From Thiocapsa bogorovii (lineage in GTDB: Bacteria > Pseudomonadota > Gammaproteobacteria > Chromatiales > Chromatiaceae), in contig NZ_CP089309.1 in the NCBI RefSeq assembly GCF_021228795.1, forward strand, positions 3,534,001 through 3,598,000: DNA of 64,000 bases, given 5' to 3'. Below the pieces are notes generated by a model that was given only the letters and a program-made list of their open reading frames with translations, did not search any database and was not told the DNA's origin. The stretch's first letter is position 1. Every line of letters starts with the position of its first letter. The position numbers were made by a program, and so were the translations under genes. Below are positions 16,110 to 25,220 of this stretch, piece by piece.

Positions 16110-19100
16110 ATGCTGCGAAATTCGCTCTTGAGTGTCCGGTGCGTCGGGCTAGGTTTGGCTCTGCTGTTGTTCGGAAGGGGCGAAGCATCTGCGCAGAACA
16201 CATTGCTCGCACTCTCCGAACAAGGGGGTGGCGCAGTACACGTCAGTCCACTTCTGAGTTTTACGGATATAGAGCAAGGAAACTTTCAGCCGATACTCGA
16301 AGATCTATTGGGCGGGGAGCCAGCGCCAACCGATCTGGACTTCCGTATTTTCGCCTTGTGCCACGACGTCTCCGACACGAATGGAGATGAAACGCGCTGT
16401 CGGACAGGGTATGAGAGGTTTGTCGATGCGCTTCGAGATGTGCCTTTCGGCGATCGACGCGTCGATCGCTTTTTCGATAGAATGGTGTTTCAGGTCGTCG
16501 ACGACGGTCTCCCCGATGAGGACATGGTCTTCCAGGGCGAGCTTCAAGGGTTTCGATTCTTGGTCCGTTTTGCGGGGAGGAGGGTCTCTGAAGATCTGCC
16601 CGGTCCGCCGGTATCCGATCCCGCCGAAGACGCTTTATTGGCAGGGGTGCGGGCAGCGCCGGCCGGGGATGTCATTCTCAGCGACGTTCTCGGCTTCGAG
16701 GCGGTGGGAGCTGGCCGTGGGGCTCGGTTTGTTGAAGCTTTGATCGACGGCCCGGTCGCGGCCAACGATCGGCGCTATACCACCCAGGTATTCTGCTTCC
16801 AAAAGACCGAAGGCGTCACCGAACGCGACGAATGTAACGCCCGCGGCGAAGATTTGCGTCGCGCAATTCTATCGATCCCGAATGACGGCGACAGGGTTCG
16901 AAAACTCTCGGAAGGTTTGAGCTTTCATCGCCTGACGAGCGGACTACCGGATGATTCGCTCCAGCTGCGCTCGGATATAGAAGGCTTCCGCTTCATCATC
17001 CGATTGGCTCCGCGTTTGCTGCCGCCGCGGCCAACCGTCGATACCGCAGCGCCGGCCTATGCACCGGCTCAAACCGAACGCGTGATCCTGCATCCCGATC
17101 TTGCACCGCCTGGGTTGGTGATGGCCGAAGCGGATCGAGCGCCGCCCAAAGGCTTGGCTATGGATTTTTGGATGTCGGCGGATTGGTTCGGCCAACGGAA
17201 GGTGCCGCCGACACTGCTCTCATTGCAAGGTGAGCAGGGGCCTGTTTTCGCTGTCCACATCATGCCGGACCGATCCGGTCTCGCCGTGTCCGATGGATCG
17301 GGCACCGTTGTTTATTCTATGGACAGACGTTTCCAACGCGGTCACCTTTACCGTATCTCGCTGCAATCAACTTTCGGCAAGACAACCCTTTATGTCGACG
17401 GTGAGTGGGCAGGCGAGGTCGGTGTCGGATTCATCCCAGGCGATACGATCCGATCTTTGCAAGTGGGTGCACTTAGCGATGGCAGTTGGCCGTTCGAGGG
17501 CACGTTCGGAAGGCTCCGCCTTTGGGGGGCCAGCCTTGACTTTATCTTCGCCCGTGAAGTCGCCCAAGAGACTGACCCGGAGCGTCCTCTCCCCCAGGCC
17601 GTCAGGCTCATTCTGACCGCCGATGCCACAGGTCATGCCCTCGACTTCAACGAGGCACCCGCTTATCGAACCCCGACAGATGGTTGGTGGCGCCAGGCGA
17701 CCCAGACCGAGACCCGTATTCACAATCTTGAAGCCTTCATCAAGGGCGGGGAACCGCCGAATCTATCGCCGCTGCACGAGGCCCTCGACGGATACCACAA
17801 CAATGAAGCGGTATACGGGCCAGCAGCGCGGGCGGCGCTCAGCCAACTGGTCAGTAGCGCGGTGCAGGGAGATGACAACCAAATCGAGCATGGCCAGTTC
17901 TCGATCCACCCCCTCTATCGCCTGATCGCCGATGATGGTCTGGACGCCAGCAAATACCAGCTAACGGACGAGCACGGGGAGTGGGTTCAGCCGGATCGTC
18001 GACCATTGCCGACCGGGCGGGTGTCTGGACTGCTGATGACGCAGTTCGAAGACCGGCTGACGTGGATCGGCATTATCGCCTGCGACAAACCCGATGATCT
18101 GGAGCGGGAGAACTGGTTTCCATACCGGCCCTTGATGACAAGCTCCCAACAAGACCTGCCGGCTCAGGAACCGTTTCGGGTGCAATGCGATCTGCCGCGG
18201 GAGCGGCGGCGCCAAGACTATGTCTGGTTCGCCGACGACGAGGAGATCCGGGGACTGACCTGGCGGGTGATGGATGAAGGGAAAATCGCCGCCTTGGAGA
18301 TCCACACTAACCGACAGACCTATGGTCCGTTCGCCAACGGCCCGCAGGCACGAGCGAAAATCAACCGCTTCACACCGGTACGCAGCATCTGGATGGACCG
18401 CGGTGTCGGTTTCTACGGCTTGCAGGGCAAGAGTACCGATGCCTTCACGGGCCTGGCCTTTATCGCGCCGCCGCGGCTCGAAGAGCCGGGTGTGACCCTG
18501 ATCGCAGAGAACGGAGACGCGCTGCGGTTCGTTCAGGAGAATCCAAACTTCTGGCGCGGTAGCGACGCTCGACAATTGGTGGCACCGTTCGACAACCCGA
18601 CCATGCAGATCAATCCGGGTGGGTCGATCCAGGTGACGGCTATCGATCCAACCCCGGATTGGGCATTCGGCACCAAAGCGATCACCTTGGAGCGGATCGA
18701 AGATCCCGATGCGGTGACGCCGAACGATACTTACAACAACACCTTCGTCGCGCTATCCAAGGCCGTAAATCTTCAGGCCAGCTACACGGGCTACGATCTG
18801 TTGCAGATGGACCCGATCCACCTCACCCGGACAGGTGCTTCGGGGATGGTGTTCCGCCAACCGCAAGGGCGCTCAAAGGATTATTACGACTTCAACCGGA
18901 TCTTCGTTCCCCGGGGGTTGAACTTCGTGCCCGAATTCACAGGTGACATCCATAAGGAGACCCACGAGACCACCACCTATCAGGAGTTCAAAGATGCGGT
19001 TTCGAGCTCGGTCAGCGTCGGCCTGAAATCCAAAGCACTGCCCTCTTTTTCCCTCAGTTCGACGATGAAGGAGGCCGAACAGACGATTTCCGAACAGAAG

Positions 19101-20504
19101 AAGATACGTTCGATCGGCTTTTCTCGCGCCTATTTTTACGACCTCATCTTGGACAAGAGCGCCATCGAGCTCGATGATAACTTCCGCCAGCGGATCGCGC
19201 GTTTGGTGCAACACCAGGATTTTCAGAGCTTCATTGAAACCTATGGCACCCATTACGCGGTTGGGGTGATTTACGGTGGTGCTGGCGTGTTGACTGTGGA
19301 TACGGACGAACGCACGCGTGGAACCTTGCTCGAGAAAGGCATCGATACCAAGACCGAAGTCGGCTTGGTGCTGGATGCCAAAACCGAAACCGCTTTGAAC
19401 TTCGGTACAGAACACGCGGAAGAGACAGCGCGCCAGTTCCGCGATGTCGTGGGCTCGTCGAATGAGAACTTCTACTGGATCGGCGGCGCCCATGTGGGCC
19501 TTGGCGCCGAAAGCTGGTCCGTGGGCACCGATGGCGTCGTCCCGGTTCACGTTGTGCTGCGACCGATCGACGAGCTCTTGTCATCGGTCTTTTTCTCCGA
19601 TCCGGAGATTTCCCTTCGGGTTCGCCACCAGTTGCGAAGCGCGATCGGCGACTACATCGCCAGCCATGATGGCATTGAGCCAAGACCATCGGCGCCACTG
19701 CGTCAAGGGTACTTGGAAGTGCGCTTCGACCACCTCTACTGCGGTGAGACGCCGCCCGACGAAAATTGGGCAACTTGGGGCACCCTCAAGATCGAAGAGG
19801 AAGAGAATGTTGCCTATATGGACTACCCGTCCAGGCAGGGCCAGTCGCTCCAGCCGCAGGCGCACGCCACGTATCCATTGATCAGCGTTTCTGCCTATGA
19901 CCGCAATGGCCACCTGCTGCTCGACCACGCAGCCCCCGCCGAGTTACCAAAAGATGAAGACGGCAAGGCGCTGAAGCCGATGGCGATTCAAGTCCTCTGC
20001 AACAGCTTCGACGACATCTTGCCCAAGAGCCAACACTTGCAAGCGAATGCAATGGCTAGGTTCGCGATGAGCGCGGAGGATATCCTCTGGGGTGGCAACG
20101 TGGAGTTCATCAACCGCCGCGATCGCGAGTTTCGGGTGCTCCACCGCCATGTGTCAGACGACATGACCACAAAGGACGCGCTGTTGGATGGTGCGCTCGA
20201 TGGCGCTACCCTGGGCCTCAAAATTCTTTGGGACGAATACGTGACCGGCAAAGGTTCAAAGCTGGTCGATGCCATCAAGCAAGCGGAAAAACCCGAGGAA
20301 AGGCCATCTGGGTTATCTAAGTGGTCACCGGCTCTCTGGCTTCTTTGTGCCGCTGGGGAGAACTGCGGACCAACTACCCCGGCCGAACTCGATGGTATCG
20401 CCGGCCAGTGGTTCCAGCACACCCTGACCATGGAGCCGCCAGCCGAGAACTGCGCCGACTGCGTCGACCATATCCTCCACTACAGTGTGAGGTACCTCCA
20501 ATGA
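16110..20504 (+). CDS. Large secreted MACPF (perforin-like) domain protein
   Basis: 1464 residues with a signal peptide (MLRNSLLSVRC, hydrophobic core, cleavage near EASAQN). ATG 16110 was chosen over 16104 because GGAGG at 16099-16103 is then spaced by 6 bases. Visible architecture: two tandem copies of an unknown module at about 80-160 and 228-305 (GELQGFRFLVRFAGR versus SDIEGFRFIIRLAPR); a LamG/concanavalin-like domain at about 350-475 (FWMSADWF, TTLYVDGEWAGEV, GRLRLWGASL); a jacalin-like stretch at about 700-790 (EEIRGLTWRVMDEG); and a MACPF domain at about 875-1190. The last contains the exact family signature Y-G-T-H-Y-x6-G-G at 1045-1057. A beta-rich C-terminal region follows. MACPF proteins oligomerise into large membrane pores. 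The next gene overlaps by ATGA. The lectin-like domains are inferred and less certain than the MACPF assignment. Confidence 0.88.
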   Translation: MLRNSLLSVRCVGLGLALLLFGRGEASAQNTLLALSEQGGGAVHVSPLLSFTDIEQGNFQPILEDLLGGEPAPTDLDFRIFALCHDVSDTNGDETRCRTGYERFVDALRDVPFGDRRVDRFFDRMVFQVVDDGLPDEDMVFQGELQGFRFLVRFAGRRVSEDLPGPPVSDPAEDALLAGVRAAPAGDVILSDVLGFEAVGAGRGARFVEALIDGPVAANDRRYTTQVFCFQKTEGVTERDECNARGEDLRRAILSIPNDGDRVRKLSEGLSFHRLTSGLPDDSLQLRSDIEGFRFIIRLAPRLLPPRPTVDTAAPAYAPAQTERVILHPDLAPPGLVMAEADRAPPKGLAMDFWMSADWFGQRKVPPTLLSLQGEQGPVFAVHIMPDRSGLAVSDGSGTVVYSMDRRFQRGHLYRISLQSTFGKTTLYVDGEWAGEVGVGFIPGDTIRSLQVGALSDGSWPFEGTFGRLRLWGASLDFIFAREVAQETDPERPLPQAVRLILTADATGHALDFNEAPAYRTPTDGWWRQATQTETRIHNLEAFIKGGEPPNLSPLHEALDGYHNNEAVYGPAARAALSQLVSSAVQGDDNQIEHGQFSIHPLYRLIADDGLDASKYQLTDEHGEWVQPDRRPLPTGRVSGLLMTQFEDRLTWIGIIACDKPDDLERENWFPYRPLMTSSQQDLPAQEPFRVQCDLPRERRRQDYVWFADDEEIRGLTWRVMDEGKIAALEIHTNRQTYGPFANGPQARAKINRFTPVRSIWMDRGVGFYGLQGKSTDAFTGLAFIAPPRLEEPGVTLIAENGDALRFVQENPNFWRGSDARQLVAPFDNPTMQINPGGSIQVTAIDPTPDWAFGTKAITLERIEDPDAVTPNDTYNNTFVALSKAVNLQASYTGYDLLQMDPIHLTRTGASGMVFRQPQGRSKDYYDFNRIFVPRGLNFVPEFTGDIHKETHETTTYQEFKDAVSSSVSVGLKSKALPSFSLSSTMKEAEQTISEQKKIRSIGFSRAYFYDLILDKSAIELDDNFRQRIARLVQHQDFQSFIETYGTHYAVGVIYGGAGVLTVDTDERTRGTLLEKGIDTKTEVGLVLDAKTETALNFGTEHAEETARQFRDVVGSSNENFYWIGGAHVGLGAESWSVGTDGVVPVHVVLRPIDELLSSVFFSDPEISLRVRHQLRSAIGDYIASHDGIEPRPSAPLRQGYLEVRFDHLYCGETPPDENWATWGTLKIEEEENVAYMDYPSRQGQSLQPQAHATYPLISVSAYDRNGHLLLDHAAPAELPKDEDGKALKPMAIQVLCNSFDDILPKSQHLQANAMARFAMSAEDILWGGNVEFINRRDREFRVLHRHVSDDMTTKDALLDGALDGATLGLKILWDEYVTGKGSKLVDAIKQAEKPEERPSGLSKWSPALWLLCAAGENCGPTTPAELDGIAGQWFQHTLTMEPPAENCADCVDHILHYSVRYLQ

Positions 20505-22333
20505 TCGAACGAGTCTGGCTCATACTGTTGCTGTTGAGTTTAGCGCCTTGTTCCCAGACGCTCGCCAACGGTGAGAGCTCAAGTGAAAGTTCAAGCGAGC
20601 GCTCAATTCAGGGCGACCAAGAGAGGGAAGCGGAACGCCAGGACAATGCGGTGGACGAGCAAGGGCTCACGCAAACGACACCGCAATGGCGCCAAGGCTA
20701 TCGCGGGGAAGAGTTCATTGAATTTGTCGAGGTCATCGGTGAGGAAGCGCCTGCAAGGCACAACGAATTTTTTGAGGCGCGCGCTGAGCACCGGCGTCGG
20801 GCACGCGGCCTGCCGGAAAATAGCCGGGCGGTGCGGATCGAGAGGCGTTTAAGTAGTTTCGACGAAGATCACGGACACCCGGAGACGATGCCCGATTTTG
20901 AACGGCTTACGGTCGGAGAATCGGAAGGCAGGCTGGCACAGCATCTGGTGAATATTTTTGCGGCATATCGACAACCGGGTGACGGAGAGTTCGAAGCCCA
21001 GCTTCAGAACTTCAGAGAGCTGATTGGTCAAGAAAATACCACCAAGCTGAGCGAGAGCTTGGAGGGCATTCGGGACTACATGAAGCGGCTTCCCTTATCC
21101 AAGAACAATGAACCCACTGCAGTGCAAAAAGCGCAGCTTCAGTCTGGTATCAACTCGATCGATGCGCTCCAAGCCCTGATCGATATCCGGCGGGAAGAAA
21201 AAAGCAGCAGAATGCTTCCAGGTCGAAGCGAGCCAGTCCTAGACCAAATCAAAACTGCTCTGGTTAAGGCCAGTCAACGATTCTTTGAAAATCTCACAGG
21301 CGACCCCGTCGCTCGCGATCTCAATCTGAACTCTTTGAAACAACTGGGTGGTGATAATGCCAAGGTCTACAAATTGTATGTTGATTGGAATACCCGTAGC
21401 GTAGCCGCTGACCAGAATGGGCGTACCAATGCCGTCTTCAAACCCGACGGTGTATTGAACGACTCTGACGTCGTAACAGACGCGAGAATCGGACTCACCA
21501 ACGATGCTACGCTTCGCCAAGGTGCGCGGCAGATTATGACCTATCGGCTCGCCCAAGAGCTTGGTATTGGCGAAATGGTGCCGCGAACTGAAGCCTTCAA
21601 CGTTGCCGGCCGGAATGGCGTGATCCAGGGTGAAGCCGAAGGGGGACCAGCACGCGAGCCGCGCCGGTTAAATATTCTCTCCCGGCAACATGTACAATAC
21701 GCGGACTTCGACCGGCAGCTAAAGCTGGCGGAGGCTGGCGACGAAGCCGCTATCGCGAACGTGGAGAAAGCGGGGATCTATCGTTACCGCGACGGTCGCA
21801 TTGGTGTCGGGATTGATCCTCAAAACCAGAGCGATCAACTCGGGCCAGACTTCCGTAAGGCGGCCATGCGGCCGGAACTATGGCGCAATCTCGCGAGGGC
21901 CGAATGGTTCGACCTATTGTGTGGTCAAGTTGATCGCAACCAAGGCAATTTCTTCATCACACCTAAGGGTGGCGTCCAACTTATCGACAATGATCAGGCA
22001 TTCGGTCATAACCGTGATCCTTTCCTGCCGCGCGGTACGCTGCCGGAGCGTCCGGCGTTTATAGATCAGGAACTTTTGAATCGCCTGAAGGCGCTCACTC
22101 CAGAGCGCGCGCGCCAGATATCTGTCGGGCTCCTCGATACACCGGAGCAGAACGCTCTGGTCGCACGTCTTGAGGCACTGAAGGAGCATCTGGAAACCGT
22201 CATCGAACAAAAAGGCGTGATCGGCACGATCAACCGCTGGCGTAGCCAGGAGGTGATGGAGCATTTCTCAACCAGGCAACATCATTACAACAAAGCGGAC
22301 CCAGGTGGTGAAGCGATTCCGAAAGAAGTCTAA
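20501..22333 (+). CDS. Secreted protein with Fam20/PI4-kinase-like catalytic signature
   Basis: 610 residues from ATG 20501, overlapping the MACPF stop (ATGA). The N terminus is a signal peptide (MIERVWLILLLLSL, cleavage near TLANG) followed by a serine/glutamate linker (SSSESSSERS) and a helical region to about 290. From about 300 the sequence has the order of an atypical kinase: a beta-strand lysine in NAVFKPDG (K314), a helix-C-like segment RQIMTYRLAQELGIGEMVPRT (about 345-366), a catalytic loop GQVDRNQGNFFI (D478, N483) and a metal-binding LIDNDQAFG (D496). This pattern is shared by Fam20C, PI4K type II and related lipid/protein kinases. Being exported together with a perforin-like protein suggests an effector acting in a target cell. 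Kinase activity is inferred; no family hit could be run. Confidence 0.75.
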   Translation: MIERVWLILLLLSLAPCSQTLANGESSSESSSERSIQGDQEREAERQDNAVDEQGLTQTTPQWRQGYRGEEFIEFVEVIGEEAPARHNEFFEARAEHRRRARGLPENSRAVRIERRLSSFDEDHGHPETMPDFERLTVGESEGRLAQHLVNIFAAYRQPGDGEFEAQLQNFRELIGQENTTKLSESLEGIRDYMKRLPLSKNNEPTAVQKAQLQSGINSIDALQALIDIRREEKSSRMLPGRSEPVLDQIKTALVKASQRFFENLTGDPVARDLNLNSLKQLGGDNAKVYKLYVDWNTRSVAADQNGRTNAVFKPDGVLNDSDVVTDARIGLTNDATLRQGARQIMTYRLAQELGIGEMVPRTEAFNVAGRNGVIQGEAEGGPAREPRRLNILSRQHVQYADFDRQLKLAEAGDEAAIANVEKAGIYRYRDGRIGVGIDPQNQSDQLGPDFRKAAMRPELWRNLARAEWFDLLCGQVDRNQGNFFITPKGGVQLIDNDQAFGHNRDPFLPRGTLPERPAFIDQELLNRLKALTPERARQISVGLLDTPEQNALVARLEALKEHLETVIEQKGVIGTINRWRSQEVMEHFSTRQHHYNKADPGGEAIPKEV

Positions 22334-23542
22334 CCCACGCCTAACATTCCGGCCTGAGCGTGTGTAAACGGGTGGTATCACAAAGCGTGGAATCGCTGAT
22401 CGGGGTCGTGTCCGGCAAGTACGTATCGGATGAGTCGGATTTCAACGGCGCCGTCGCCAAGCGTCGCGACCGGATGGTCCGCGTGTTCCTGTCGGTGGCC
22501 GCGAACGCCTTGCTAACCCGAGTAAGCTGTCGGATCTAGGTTGAAGCGCTGGGGCCACGATGTCATCAAGTGTCGTGGAAAAGTGCGCGCACCGGTCCCC
22601 GTCGCGAGGCGCCTGGCAGTGAGCGGACACAAGAGACGGATACGGACTGGAACTATTCTCTCGCGGGCCCGAATCGCGGCTTAGCGTCATCCTGAAATGC
22701 GAAGGGGAGCAACACCAGGTAATTCGCCGCGGCTGATGCGTTCGGCAGCACGCGGGCCCGACGACATCTCCGAGTCTTCTCCTGCCCTTGCGGTTCCAAG
22801 CACGAATTTTCAGAGACGGTTGGCCCGCGTTTTGTTCCCTCCGCCGGTCCCATCCGTCATCTGGACTTTCTTCCGCCAGCGGACCGCAGCTGGGTAAGAT
22901 GGAAAGCAAAGCACTTTTCGAAGCTGCATTCGGCCTGTCCTTCGGGGAGTCGCGACTCACTTTCCTTGCGAAGTCTTCACCGTCGCCGGGGCACATCCCC
23001 CAGTCCGTACTCGCGCTGTCATCTTTGAATAACATGGTGCAGACAGCTTCAGCCTGTTTTGATCGGCTGTTGCGGCCTTGCCGCCGATTCCACCCATGCG
23101 TGCGGTCGCCGCCGCTTATGAGGTGGACCGTCTTCAGAACCCGAGTTCATCCGGCAGAGTCGCCACACCGCCTTCCGTTCCAGCGTTCGATGCTTGTTTC
23201 CCGGCCGCGCTATCTCTTGGCCATACCGCTGGCGCGGGTGTTCGAGCCCGCGAATGCATGCCGCCACAAGGCCAGAATAGGCGACGTTAGTGTCGGTCAG
23301 CTCCCGGAGACTACAGTTTGCTCATGAGAGACCGCATGAAGGATCGGAGCGGCGTTCTCTTGAGTACCGATCGGCCAACGTAAGACCCGTTCTGTTGTGC
23401 ACCTGCGCGTCGCAATCGAGACGACAAGGCCAAAAGCCCGGAGCCGATCGGTCTTCAATCAGAAGGGCTGTCGACAGTCGTCGTTCTAGCGGCGGATCAA
23501 GCTGAGATCCGGCACCCCGGATGAGCAACCGATGAGAGCGAC
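22334..23542. other. 1.2-kb region without a convincing gene
   Basis: Several short overlapping open frames occur (for example 22442-23035 minus, 22788-23327 plus), but none has family-like sequence, a good ribosome-binding site or consistent codon bias. A plus-strand frame at 22372-22539 (starting VVSQSVESLIGVVSGKYV, ending at TAG) looks more protein-like and may be the remnant of a lost gene. The whole stretch looks like decayed DNA downstream of the MACPF/kinase-like pair. Confidence 0.45.
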
Positions 23543-24418
23543 ATGATCACCCGTAAACTTCTGATCCGACAAATGTCCCGGCGAGAGCTAGACGAGCTGG
23601 TGAACTCGGCAGCGCAGGAGGGCTGGAACCCGGGCCTGCATGATGCCGACGTGTTCTGGGCCACCGATCCCGATGCCTTCGTCGCCGCCGAGCTCGAAGA
23701 AGCGTTGATCGGCGGCGGCGCCATCACGTCCTATGACGGTGAGTTCGGCGTCATGGGCTTCTTCATCATCCGGCCGGAATTTCGGGGTTTGGGTCTCGGC
23801 AATGCGCTTTGGCACGCCCGCCGTGAGCGCCTGCTCGCCCGACTGCGCCCGGGGGCGAGCATCGGCATGGACGGCGTCTTCGCGATGCAGGCTTACTACG
23901 CCAAGGGTGGCTTCGTGTTCTCTCATCGAGACATTCGCTTTCGTGCAGAGATCCCGGACCATCTCGACGCTACGCCTGTTGGCGGCGAGCAGATCACCCC
24001 GCTTACCGAGATTGCTTTCGAACAGGTTGTCGCCTACGACCGGACCTGCTTCCCCGCCGCCCGCGCGAGCTTTCTAAACGGCTGGCTGTCGCAGCCCGAC
24101 ACCTTGGCCCTCGGTTGCCGGCGTGCCGGCCGGTTGAGCGGCTACGGCGTCATCCGCCGCTGCCGGGAAGGATGCAAGATCGGCCCGCTGTTCGCCGACG
24201 ATGCGCAGGCCGCGGAGTCGCTGTTCCTGCACCTTCAGGGTTTTGCCGCCGGCGGTCCGTTGTTCCTCGATGCACCGGAGAACAATCCCGCGGCGATCGA
24301 ACTCGCGCGACGCTACCGAATGGTCGAGGTCTTCGGCTGTGCCCGGATGTATCTGGGCCCGCCCCCGGATCTTGCGCACCGGCGTATCTTCGGCGTCACC
24401 ACCTTCGAGCTGGGCTGA
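23543..24418 (+). CDS. GNAT acetyltransferase with C-terminal YitH/HolE-type domain
   Basis: 291 residues. The N-terminal half is a GNAT fold: VMGFFIIRPEFRGLGLGNALW contains the acetyl-CoA loop (R/Q-x-x-G-x-G/A pattern, RGLGLG), followed by GMDGVFAMQAYYAKGGF. The C-terminal half (ITPLTEIAFEQVVAYDRTCFPAAR, SGYGVIRRCREGCKIGPLFADD) matches the second GNAT-like domain of YitH/HolE-type proteins. The substrate is unknown. The TGA overlaps the ATG of the broken puuE gene (TGATG), so the two were once coupled, hinting at a lost link with purine/ureide metabolism. Confidence 0.85.
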   Translation: MITRKLLIRQMSRRELDELVNSAAQEGWNPGLHDADVFWATDPDAFVAAELEEALIGGGAITSYDGEFGVMGFFIIRPEFRGLGLGNALWHARRERLLARLRPGASIGMDGVFAMQAYYAKGGFVFSHRDIRFRAEIPDHLDATPVGGEQITPLTEIAFEQVVAYDRTCFPAARASFLNGWLSQPDTLALGCRRAGRLSGYGVIRRCREGCKIGPLFADDAQAAESLFLHLQGFAAGGPLFLDAPENNPAAIELARRYRMVEVFGCARMYLGPPPDLAHRRIFGVTTFELG

Positions 24419-24839
24419 TGGCGGAGCGCGATCTGGTCGGCTACGGCCGACGGCCTCCCCATCCGCGCTGGCCCAATGCGGCTCGGGTTGCGGTTCAGTT
24501 CGTGCTCAATATCGAGGAGGGTGCGGAGTCGAGCATTGTCAATGGGGATGCGCAGTCGGAAGCCTACCTACACGAGCTGTACGGCCGACCATCGCGCGTT
24601 GACGAACGCGACCGCAGCATTGAGAGCATATACTCAAGGATGCCTTCGACCAACTCTGGCAGGAAGGGGCGTACTTCCCGAAAATGATTAGCGTCGGGTT
24701 GCATGCTCGCATCAGCGGTCATCCAGCGCGCGCGGCGGCCCTCGCGCGCTTTCTCGATCATGTGCAGAGTTACGACTCAGTGTGGGTCTGCCGCAGGGAG
24801 GAGATTGCCCGGCACTGGATGACGCAGCACCCGGCCTAG
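24418..24839 (+). pseudogene. puuE: Remnant of puuE (allantoinase, polysaccharide-deacetylase type)
   Basis: The first 66 or so codons give a normal PuuE N terminus (DLVGYGRRPPHPRWPNAARV, AVQFVLNIEEGAESSI) up to SIESIYS near 24634. Directly after, in another frame from 24636, comes the C terminus (KDAFDQLWQEGAYFPKM, SVGLHARISGHPARA, then RREEIARHWMTQHP) to TAG at 24837-24839. PuuE proteins are about 310 residues, so roughly 170-180 central codons, including most of the metal-binding deacetylase core, are missing and the frame is shifted at the junction. An internal deletion is the simplest explanation. The product cannot be active. Confidence 0.88.
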
Positions 24840-24927
24840 AGGGATCTCGACGAGTCCCGGCCGGTGATGTTTGATCGACTCGCGCCAGCGGGATTGTCCG
24901 GCGACATCGACCCGTCGAGCGACGGGC

Positions 24928-24955
24928 AAAAAAAAAGCGCGACGGGCGTCGCGCT
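24928..24955 (-). terminator. Intrinsic terminator on the minus strand
   Basis: AGCGCGAC (24936-24943) pairs with GTCGCGCT (24948-24955) around a GGGC loop. On the minus strand the stem is followed by nine consecutive T (24928-24936). No minus-strand gene precedes it, so it implies an unannotated short transcript. Confidence 0.75.
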
Positions 24956-25011
24956 CAGAAGTTACCACCAAAGGAGGATGGAGGAGTGCACCGAAGCGCG
25001 AAGCTTCAGTA
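24928..25011 (-). ncRNA. Candidate small RNA
   Basis: A minus-strand TTGACA (25042-25047) lies about 85-90 bp upstream of the strong intrinsic terminator at 24928-24955; the -10 box is poor (GAAACT at 17 bp spacing). The predicted transcript of about 85 nt contains a second possible hairpin (GAAGC/GCTTC near 24997-25011). A 78-codon frame at 25006-25242 on the same strand is the main alternative. The evidence rests mainly on the orphan terminator. Confidence 0.3.
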
Positions 25012-25220
25012 CATCACCAGTTTCTTATTTACCGTTTCTCTTGTCAACCCCTCCTTGAGGGTTTCGAATCCGATCCGAAACGTCGATTTCCGCACCACGC
25101 TGTTGCGGGCGCGGCCTCGCCCCCAACTCTCGATGCGAGAAGAGGCCGAAACGGGTGACGATCTCACGCGGCCTCGGTGCGCCACGGCGCGGTTGCGAAG
25201 CACAGCGGGAGCGAATAGAG

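Noticed and set aside
22442-23035. A 197-codon frame on the minus strand in the otherwise empty 1.2-kb region
   Set aside because: The composition is low-complexity (Ser/Arg/Pro-rich), with no ribosome-binding site and no recognisable motif.
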